From: Ottelia alismoides
Lineage: Eukaryota > Streptophyta > Magnoliopsida > Alismatales > Hydrocharitaceae
Reading direction: 5' to 3'
Length of the DNA stretch: 64,000 bases
NCBI GenBank assembly: GCA_037367405.1
Contig: JAZKJV010007248.1
Span: 248,001-312,000 of the forward strand
The position numbers and the translations under genes were made by a program. The notes below the pieces were generated by a model. It saw nothing but the letters and a program-made list of their open reading frames with translations, was not told the DNA's origin and did no database searches. Shown in pieces: positions 55,066-64,000 of this stretch. How positions within the stretch are numbered: the stretch's first letter is position 1; every line of letters starts with the position of its first letter.

Positions 55066-57140
55066 AACTTTGCTAGTCCCTTAGCAAACACTTATTTGAA
55101 AAAGAAGTGAAAAATAAAGAAAGAAAAAGAAAAAGAAAATGTTCATGGATCAAGGTTGATTATTAAACTTGCCTTCATTAAATTAAGGTATGGAGCTTGA
55201 TCAGTTCTTTGGATTATTAATGTGTTGGAACCTTATTTGGACTTAAGCCTAAAACTCAACAGCCTCTAAGTTTCACTAATCTATAACCAAGACTCCTCAA
55301 TGCTCCAGGTCAGAACAAGTCATCAATCACAAACCCTGAAGACCATGAATCTTTTCTTGTTCTGTGAATGTGAGGTCTAAGCTCTCCACCGCAGAAATGG
55401 CAACTTGACAACCCTCCCCAACAAGGTAACTCTATGACCTCAATCTGGCCACTCTTTCCTCGAGGAACGGGGTATTCCCTTCTAAGTTCAAGTTCAACCG
55501 GCTCAAGAAGAGGAGGAAGAGAATGGGTCAAGGCCAGTGTAGCCATGTACCCTTGGGAGCTTGACCAGTGTAGCCAAGTCTCCCTGATGCAAGCTACATA
55601 AGGTGGATCATGACTCAAGCTTTGCTTATTGCACTCTATATACATACTCCGGTGGGATTATCATTTTCTATCAGACCCACCACTTTTTTGGAGTTATTTT
55701 CTTTTTGCATTTTTTTTCGAGTGCATCTATACAACATATACATGTGCAGCATATATACAAGGAGTTTTTCCTCTTGAGCCAGTAGACTATCCCTCTTTTG
55801 AAGCTTTATTGCAACTCACAACTCCCGTCGTTAGACCTCATGGCAACCAGACCAAGTTGAGACGCACTTCCTTCACTAAAAGAAGAAGAGAGGTTCCGCC
55901 TAGAAGTACTACCCTCATATGCTACCCCAAGTCAAGGAAGACTGCCTCCTCACCACCTCTTCCGTAGAGATCTCGGTGCAAAGTGCTGGTGTCCAAGTAA
56001 AGCCATTGTCTATGAGTCATGTGTTGTTGTTAAGTGCTCTACTTAGGCTCATTGAGATGACATGTGATCATAGCCTAGTGAACTCAAAGAATTAAGTCAC
56101 CATGGACCTGAAAAGCCTTAAACCTAAGCCCTATAAGGTTCCTCTTAGAAGTTAGGTGGATTAAGATCTTAATCAAGCTCCATTTCTCAATTTGATTCCA
56201 GGCTAGTTTAAATGTCAACTATCATCCAGAAAAACTATATGCATATGTACAAAAGATGCTATTTACACAAATTTTACAAACATGCAAAATTTTTGAAAAA
56301 TGTTTTGAAATCATGAATGGATGATGCATGAAGTGCAAGTTTTGCAAAAAGTATTTACACATATTTACAAGATTTTTGCAAACTTTTGATTTTCAAAACA
56401 TTTTGGAAAAATTTTGTACTATATACATACTTTTGATAAGAAAATATTTACACAAGCTTTACACAAAAGATTTTTGAAATCATTTTTACAAAAATAATTT
56501 GTACACTAGCTATTTATGTGCAAATAAAAGAATATTATGTACATGAAAAATTTTTTAATTTTTGTGATTTTTAGGGTTTTTAGCCATTTTATTTATTGAC
56601 ACACTCACACAAAGTACGAGTTATGGCTAAAGTATATATGAAATATATACACACTCCCCTATACTTAGCTCGAACGATGTCCTCAGAGTCAAGAGCGATG
56701 AAGAAGACATAACTCTTGCTAGGTATAGGTAAGTGAAAAGAAAGGCTATATACAAAGACGAATAGATGAAATAGAAAATCAAGAGGGTCTCGGATTCTCC
56801 CCCTATACTTAGGATCAAGTAATCCTAAGTATAGCAGGCTATACACTAAGGGAGAACCGAGTGGAGAATGTACAGGGTCTACCCCCCTATACTTAGGGTA
56901 AAATATCCCTAAGTATAGGCAACAAAAACAGGGGTAGAAAGAAACAAAAGAAATACCCGAAGGTCCTGCATCCCCCCTATACTTAGGGTAAAGTGCACCC
57001 TAAGTATAGCATAATTAACAGATGAAGAAAGGGATGTGGGATTAAAGAATGTAGTGATATAGACATTTGGATCTATACAAGGAGGAAGATCAGTGAAACT
57101 CAGGCGTGAGATGCCTTAGATGTGAGTCAAAGACCACATC
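55066..57140 (-). other. Noncoding region of C between pol and the 3' LTR
   Basis: Hairpins on the minus strand: 56977-56989/56997-57009, 56886-56898/56907-56919 and 56803-56815/56822-56834, each with perfect 13-bp arms. A TGTANATA field (56240-56540) and the GATTAAGATCTTAATC palindrome (about 56158) follow. Confidence 0.78.
55629..55967 (+). CDS. Antisense ORF of element C, 112 codons, product unknown
   Basis: This runs opposite to C's gag-pol, between pol and the 3' LTR. The first half is hydrophobic and aromatic (HFLSDPPLFWSYFLFAFFF); the second is polar and basic (PVDYPSFEALLQ, KLRRTSFTKRRREVPPRS, SRKTASSPPLP) and ends at a TAG that is also present in A and B. The second half stays open in B too, and in A it is broken by one stop. 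No domain is recognised. Because the three elements are related, conservation of the frame could be shared descent and not selection. It may also be an accidental frame in a conserved noncoding segment. Confidence 0.28.
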   Translation: MHSIYILRWDYHFLSDPPLFWSYFLFAFFFECIYTTYTCAAYIQGVFPLEPVDYPSFEALLQLTTPVVRPHGNQTKLRRTSFTKRRREVPPRSTTLICYPKSRKTASSPPLP

Positions 57141-60100
57141 TCACATAAAATGAATAGGGGCAAGATCAACGACCCACGGCTCATGATCTAGAAATGGCTT
57201 GAGCCGCTGGCCGTTCACTCGAAAGGTACTCTCAGAAGACAACTCGGATATATCAATGCTACCGTTGTCGTGTACCTTTCTCACCAAGTAGGGTCCCTTC
57301 CACTTGCTCTTTAGCTTCCCTGGAAATAAACGAAGCCTCGCATCAAACAGCCATACTCACTGTCCAGACTCAAATGCTTGTGGTTTATGTGAGAATCGTG
57401 CCACTCCTTCACTCTCTCCTTATACTGTAGGCTGTTTGAGAAGGCGGTATCTCTCAACTCCTCCAGGGCTGCTAACTCTGCCCTCCTCTGGTCTCCTACA
57501 CCATTTGGATCTATAAGTATGTCTGTAACTGCCCATAGTGACATGTGCCACAGCTCAACAGGTAAATGGCACGGCTTTCCATATACGAGGCGAAAGGGAG
57601 ATGTGCCCAATGGTGTCTTGAAAGACGTCCTATATGCCCACATGACCGAGTCCAAAAGCTGTGACCAATCCTTTCGGTCAGGGCGTACGACTTTCTGCAA
57701 TATAGTCTTAATCTCCCTATTCGACACCTCGGCTAGACCATTCGTCTGTGGATGGTAAGGTGTAGCAACACGATGGTCTATGCATAACTCGCTAGCAAGG
57801 GCCTTCACCTGGTCGTTGATGAAATGAGACCCCCCATCTGAAATCAGAACTCTAGGAACCCGAACTGCGTGATGATGTGCTTCCTCAAAAATTTGCAAAC
57901 TGTCCTCGCATCAGCGATTCGGGCGGGGATAGCCTCAACCCAACGACTAACATAGTCCACGGCAAACAGAATGTACTCAAATCCATGACTCTTAGGGAAT
58001 GGACCCATGAAATCGATGCCCCATGCGTCAAAAACCTCACAGAAGTGAATGGGCTGCATCGGCATCATATCACGCTGTCCACAAGTGCCCATCCTCTGAC
58101 AGTCAGTACACCTCTTCACGAACTCATCAGAGTCCTTGAAGAGGGTAGGCCATGTGCCGTTCTCCTCCCAGAATGATGTCCTCCTGCCTCAAGCTTGTGG
58201 CAGTAAGTGAGGACGCTATGGTGCTCCTCCTGAGGAATGAACCGACGCTAGACGCTATCCCCTCCTTCGTAGTAAAGGATGGAATCCTCCCAGTGGTAGG
58301 ACTTGGCCTTCGCAAGGAAGGTCTCAAGCCTCTGCCTGGGCCAATCTTGTGGGACTTTCCCAGCAACGAGAAAGTTCACAATATCGGCATACCACGGGAG
58401 TGAGGCGATTGCAAGGATCGCCTCATCTGGGAAGGTCTCACAAATGGGATCAATCTGCTCAGACTCCTCATGCTGCTATATACGGGAGAGATGATCCGCC
58501 ACCACATTCTTGACTCCAGTCTTATCCTTGATCTCAATGTCGAACTCCTGGAGTAGAAGGATCCATCTAGTAAGTCTGGCCTTGGCATCCTTCTTTTCCA
58601 TGAGGTATCGGATGGCGGTGTGATCAGTGTACAAGGTCACTCTAGATCCAATGATATAAGATCGAAACTTATCTAGGGCGAACACTACGGCTAGCATCTC
58701 CTTCTCTGTGATCGTATAATTCCGCTGGGCGGAATCCAATGTGCGGCTAGCGTAGTGAATAGCAAAGGGGACTCCATCCCTCCTCTGTCCCAGCACGGCC
58801 CCCACGGCAAAATCGGAGGCATCCGTCATGATCTCGAATGGGAGAGACCAATCAGGCGGCTGGAGAACAGGAGCCTCAATCACACACTGCTGGAGAGTCG
58901 CAAAGGACAAAAGACACTTGTCATCGACAAGGAACTTGGTGTCTTTAATCAAGAGGTCAGTCAACGGCCGGACAATCTTGCTGAAATCATGAATAAATCT
59001 CCGATAGAAACCAACGTACCCCAGGAATGACCGTAACTGCCTCAAATTGGACGGCAGTGCGAGTTTTCTAATGACATCAACCTTGGCCAGATCAACCTCC
59101 ATGCCCCTGTTGGAGATGATATGGCCAAGCACCGTCCCTTGAGTCACCATGAAGTGACTCTTCTCCCAAGAAAGCAACCAAATGGACCTCTATACATCGC
59201 TGGAGTACCCGGTCTAGGCAGTCAAGACAGGAGTCGAATCCGTCGCCTTAGACCGAGAAATCATCCATGAAGACCTCCAAACACTCCCCTACCATGTCCG
59301 AAAAGATCGACAGCATGCATCTTTGAAAAGTTGCAGGGGCATTGCATAGCCCAAATGGCATGCGTCGAAAGGCATATGTACCGAAGGGACAGGTAAAGGT
59401 GGTCTTCTCCTGATCCACAAGAGCGATGGCCACCTGGTTGTAGCCCGAGTACCCATCCAGGAAACAGTAATGGCTCTTCCCTGCTAGTCTCTCAATGATC
59501 TGGTCAATAAAAGGCAGGGGAAGATGGTCCTTCTTGGTGGCCTGGTTGAGTCTCCTGTAGTCAACACAGACCCGCCAAGAGGTGGGTACTTGTGTAGCAA
59601 TCTCCTCTCCCGACTCACTGATCACAGTCGTGATGCCCGTCTTCTTGGGCACCACATGCAAGGGGCTGACCCACTTGGAGTCGGAAATGGGATAAATAAA
59701 ATCTGCGCTCCACCATTTCGAAATCTCCTTCATGACGACCTCTCTCAGGTTGGGGTTCAGCCGCCGCTGGAACTCACGCGACGGCTTCGCCCCCTCCTCG
59801 AGATAGATATGGTGGGAGCACAACACTGGACTAATCCCATGGAGATCTGCTACACTCCATATGATTGCCTTACGGATCTTTTCAAGAACCCCCATCAAAC
59901 GGAATTCTTGCTCTCCAGTCAGATCGGCGGAGATGATGATTGGGTACATCTCAGGCTCGCCCGCAAGGAATCGATACTTCAGCGAAGTAGGGAGCGGCTT
60001 CAGCTCTGGACAGCTGGGTGCTGGCAAATCTGGCTTCGGAAGAAGATGAGTGTATGCTGCCAAGTCTGCATGGGAGAATGAAAATGAACTCTCGCAAACT

Positions 60101-63100
60101 GGATCTGGAGAAGGGTGCTCAACTGAACTGTCTCTGATCTGCTTGGCATCTACCTCCTCCTCAGTTGTAGGCTCTGTGGGATTCAGGTCTGGCATCTGAT
60201 TCTCGCAATCTGCCCAATCATACTCTGAATCCGAGGGATCTGCATCAAACAAGGTGGCATCAGTACCACCGTCACACAAGGTGGCCTCAGTACCACCATC
60301 ACTAGAAATCGTGTCGCGGTCGAGAACCGGCTCTGCTGCCACTGAAGTATCCTGGACCAGGGCTGTGCTCTCCAAGCTCTCCTTTGCTATGAACTCGGCA
60401 TCAGCGGTGTCTGGAAATGAGAGGGATGGCATGTGCTGCAGGGTCTGCCCATGCTGCCTCATCATCTGTGATCACAAAATCACAGTCCTGGTGGATATCT
60501 AGCTCGGCATCTGTCAGCTGCTCTGTATCTGTACTGGTCTCTGAGCATGCTCTGTCTCTGGCTCTGTAGTCCTCGACCGTCTCTATTCATACACTTTCGC
60601 CCTCGACGCGAAAGTATACCTTCCTGCTATCATGGTCAGTCACCGCCTTGGCTGTGGCCAAGAACGAACGACCGAGAATGATGGGGGTATCGGCCACTGA
60701 ATCAGGGATCTCCATGTCCAACACTACGAAGTCCACGGGAATCGCAGGCCCTGAATAGTGACGATAACGTCTCGCAACAACCCCTTCGGCCTCTTGACAG
60801 ATCGATCAGCAAACTGAAGGACTGTCCTGCTCTGTCTAAGAGTGCCCAACTCGAAGTGGTCGAGAAGGGCTGTCGGAAGGAGGTTGATAGACGATCCGCT
60901 ATCCAGTAGAGTCCGGTCGAACCTCTGCTCTTTGATATGACATCTGACATATGGGGCTCCTGAATATGGCCTCTTGGCCGGCAGACGGTTCTGGATCGCG
61001 AAGCACGTGGCTTTCGTCAGCACATGAATCTCTGAGTGGTGGTTCCTCCTCCTCCTCCTGAATGTAGTCCTGTCTCTCAAAGAACGCTGAAGAAGGGGGA
61101 TGTGCTGTAAAGCCTCCTGAAGGGTCAGCTGTATATGGAATCGGTCAATCATGCTCTGGCTGAACTCCTCCTTCTCTCTCTTTTTTGGATCTTTTTCTTT
61201 TTTCTTCCCCTTCCCCATCTGTAGGGCTCTAGGGAAGGGGATCACAGGGTCCTTCTCATATGAAGGACTAGGAATAGGTCTAGACGGCTCGACGGCCGGA
61301 TCCACACATACATCAAGCACCACAGTGGGACCAGAGTAAACTAAACCTTTTCCTTTATTCAAAACATGGTTCCGAGCTACATCAGTGGAAGGAAAAACAA
61401 CTCTCTCAGAATGAACACCGGTGGCCTCAGTACCACCACGGGCTGGATCTGCTGGACGCCTCGCGGCCTCAGCACCGCGTGCCAGCTCGGCAACTCGGGT
61501 GGCGTCAGTACCACCTCCTCGAACTGGTGAAGTGGCGGTCTCAGCACCGCCTGGGGGATCAGCATCCTTGGTGGCATCAGTACCACCGTCATCATCATGA
61601 GCGGCCTCAGTACCACTCTCCTCCTCCTCATCTGGCGCTCTAGGTGTATCCTCATGATGTCGCTCAGCTGAGGCGCCGCCTGCTGGTGCCCTACCGCTCC
61701 TAAGTGTGACAAAATCAGCATCAAAAAGACCTGAAGACATATCATCAAATGGATCACTAGGAGTGGCATGCTCAGTGGAAGCTACCTGCTCAGACTTCCG
61801 CTTCAGGCTGTTGGGATTCGGCTCTATCTGGGCAGGAATGGCGGCCTTCCCTTTCACAATGTCCCGCATCTCCTGGCGGAACTCGTCCATCTCCCGTCTG
61901 AAAGTAGCCTGCTGGTCCGTGAGGAGGTGGGCTATGTCGTCCAAGGCGGGGCTCTCGTATGGTGGACCATGGGAGCCCGATGGGTAGCCTCTCTGGTAAT
62001 GAGGCTGTTGGAACTGGTGTTGCTGCTGCTGAGAGGGGTAAGAGGAAGGGTGTTGCTGCTGGTGTGGCTGGTGAGGCTGCTCTCGCCTCCAAGACTGTCC
62101 CTGCTGATAGGGACGAGGAACGAAGGATGACTGCTGCTGTGACTGATAGGCTGAGGGCTGCTGCTGATGGTGATCTCTCTGCAGGCTATACTGCCCTCCC
62201 TGACCGGATGACTGCTGTTGGGGCTGGGCACCTCCGTTCCCCCACCTGAATCCGGGATGGTCTCGTCGGATCCCAGGTTGAGGACGGTCATACCAAATCC
62301 CGTTGACATCCATCAACGGCTCTGCGTCGTACTGGGCTGGCGGGAGTACTGCCAGAGGCTGATCCGGCTGGTATACAACCATCTGCATGTCTGGAGATGG
62401 TGGTGACTAGTAAGAGGGCTGCTGCTGCTGGTATGGCTCCGCCTGTACAAGGTGAACCTGTCTAGGCTGCTGGTGTGAGCTGGAGCGCTGGAACGAGATG
62501 CTGCTGCTGCCGGTATCGCCTCGCGACTGAAGACGGGGTTGTGGAGCCGTCTGTGCCTCCTGGAGACACATGAGCTGGGTCTTCATGTCGCTCAGAGTCT
62601 GTGCCATCTGCTCCATCTGAGTAATGCCCTGGCACTGCTTCTTCTCGATCAGCTCCATCCGATCCAACTTCTCACTAATGATGCCCATATCCGCAGCGAA
62701 TGACTCTGCCTGTGTTGCTGCTACTGCGGATGAACTAGATGGACCGGCGTCGACCCGTGCTATCCTTTGGTACTGCACGGGTCCTGGTTGCTGCTGGGGT
62801 CTGCCCTGAGTGTACAACCTGGTGTGGGACATCACCATGTAGTTCTCAGCCATCTCCTCGTAGATGGCCCAGACCTGATCATGATCCTTGGCGAAGTAAG
62901 ACCCGCCACAAGAAGCATTCACCAAGCCCTGGAGCTCTGGTGTCAGCCCGCTGAAGAAGCTCTGCACAAGGTTGGGCTTCGAAATATCATGGTGCGGGCA
63001 TCGGTCAGTCAGCTCACTGAACCTCTCCCATGCCTCATGGAATTGCTCGTTGAGGAGCATGGAGAAGTTGCTGATGAGGGCTCTCGCTGCATTGGTCCGC

Positions 63101-63954
63101 CCAAGTGGATAGTACTTGTTCAAGTACTCGGTGCGGAGCTACTCCCAGGTGTGAACGAACTTTCCCAAGTGCTTCAGCCAGGTGGCTGCTCTATCTGCTA
63201 GGGAAAAGGGGAAGGCGATCATCCGAATCGTATCCTGGTCCACCTGACGGTCGTGGACAGTACTGCAGATCATGAGGAACTCCTGGAGGTGGAGATGGGG
63301 CTCCTCAATAGCGAGTCCGTGGAAGCAGGGGAGTAACCGCAAGGTGTTCGGGGGGAACTTGAAGTCCCCCACGATAGCTGGAAGTACAACCCAGTGGTGC
63401 GTCAGCGTCGATCCAGGGTTGTGTAACTCCCGCATCGGTCTCGGTGGTCCTCCTGCCGCGGCTGCGGCGGCTGCTGCCGCTGCGGCTGCTGTATCAGCAT
63501 CATCCGGGATCCTTGGCCCGTCTCTCCTCTGCTCTCGCTCTACTCTCTCTGCTCACATCTGCTCCATCTCTCTCCTCATTTCGAGCATGAATGCTCCCTG
63601 ATCCCTCAACTGCTGCTGAACGGTCTCTAAGGAGGCGATCAGGGTGGAGTTGATCGCGCCCTGGTCCAGTACGAAGTGCTCAGGCTGTGGACCTCGGGAG
63701 CGATCCTCGGAACTGCCGGCCATGGCGTCTGCAAAATCAAATGAGCCAAACTCAGGTGCTGTCAAATCTGCTAATCTCTCCTCTGGCTCATGTCTCTCAG
63801 AACCGAAAGAAAGGGGGTCGAGGGGGAACAGGGCGGTGTCATACTCGGGCTCGGAGAGCTGGTCTCGGCTCTCGCGGGCCAACCTAGATGATCGGGTAGA
63901 CGTGCCCGAAAGCGGTGCAGCCAGAGGCTGCCTAAGAGAGCGTCTACCCATCAT
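57141..63954 (-). pseudogene. Element C gag-pol, with stops, frameshifts and one deletion
   Basis: It starts MMGRRSLRQPL at 63954 and ends at the TGA at 57141. All domains are recognisable: gag core, Gln-rich linker, GGTEAT/GGTDAT repeats, protease (LLDSGSSINLLP), RT (FMDDFSV), RNase H (MTDASDF), integrase ([34 protein letters not shown]). Damage by comparison with A: TGA 63553 (CGA), TAG 63139 and 62407 (both CAG), a 1-nt loss near 60738, TGA 60587, a shift near 60420, TAA 59248 (TAC), a 1-nt gain near 59187, TAG 58476, TAG 58248 (TGG), a deletion of about 25 nt near 58150, and 1-nt losses near 57855 and 57378. Not functional. Confidence 0.93.
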
Positions 63955-64000
63955 CGTGATCTGACAAGTAAGGCGGACGAGATCTGGAGAAACTATGATC
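63955..64000 (-). other. 3' end of the leader of element C
   Basis: The last 46 bases match the leader sequence just before gag in A and B (GATCATAGTTTCTCCAGATC on the minus strand). The rest is outside the window. Confidence 0.8.

Larger units (their letters stand above)
51384..64000 (-). mobile_element. Element C: Athila LTR retrotransposon on the minus strand, cut by the window edge
   Basis: Read right to left: end of the leader, gag-pol (63954-57141), noncoding 3' region, polypurine tract and 3' LTR (55052-51384). The 5' LTR and primer-binding site lie outside the window, so the target duplication (CCCCC at 51379-51383 on this side) cannot be confirmed. It is a separate insertion into B's 3' LTR. 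Its LTR is clearly diverged from those of A and B, with the same design. Confidence 0.93.

Overview
The window is repetitive nuclear DNA from a flowering plant with a large, retrotransposon-rich genome. Nothing in it looks like a working host gene. The evidence is an RTE-clade LINE, foldback elements sitting in (TA)n tracts, and four Ty3/gypsy LTR retrotransposons of the Athila lineage. The Athila call rests on a primer-binding site complementary to the 3' end of plant tRNA-Asp, the FMDD-type reverse transcriptase, the order protease-RT-RNase H-integrase, and a gag core with an RCPHH motif. The species cannot be fixed from the sequence alone.

Layout. 1-2113 is the 3' part of an RTE LINE with a (GTT)n tail. 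2114-7590 is AT-rich intergenic DNA with one probable PIF/Harbinger MITE (2859-3241). 7594-11212 is a run of nine foldback or MITE-like units, each separated from the next by a (TA)n tract. 11213-18004 is an old, rearranged Athila-type element on the minus strand (element D), with a plus-strand pol fragment (E) lying between its gag and its left LTR.

Element B (plus strand, from 18005) inserted into D's LTR. Element A (29176-46987, 17,812 bp) inserted into B's integrase gene, leaving a perfect 5-bp duplication, GGAGT. Element C (minus strand, from 51384, running off the right edge) inserted into B's 3' LTR. The relative order is therefore D, then B, then A and C independently.

Element A is nearly intact: two LTRs of 3,665 bp that differ at roughly 25-30 positions by eye, a tRNA-Asp primer-binding site, gag, one long pol frame with all catalytic residues, and a polypurine tract. 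A single in-frame TAG separates gag from pol. B and C carry many stops and frameshifts; in B most stops are CAG to TAG changes.

Features that go beyond a standard Athila description: (1) all four LTRs carry what looks like a conserved GT-AG intron of 310-315 nt, placed 236-261 nt after a TATA box, with a perfect hairpin before the acceptor in three of them; (2) the transcript 3' region and U3 are packed with sense-strand TGTANATA words, the Pumilio/PUF recognition sequence; (3) a cassette of perfect hairpins after pol has 3' arms that repeat the polypurine-tract sequence; (4) the leader has a dimerisation-like palindromic hairpin; (5) an antisense reading frame between pol and the 3' LTR is kept in three elements. 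All of these are readings from sequence and have not been tested.
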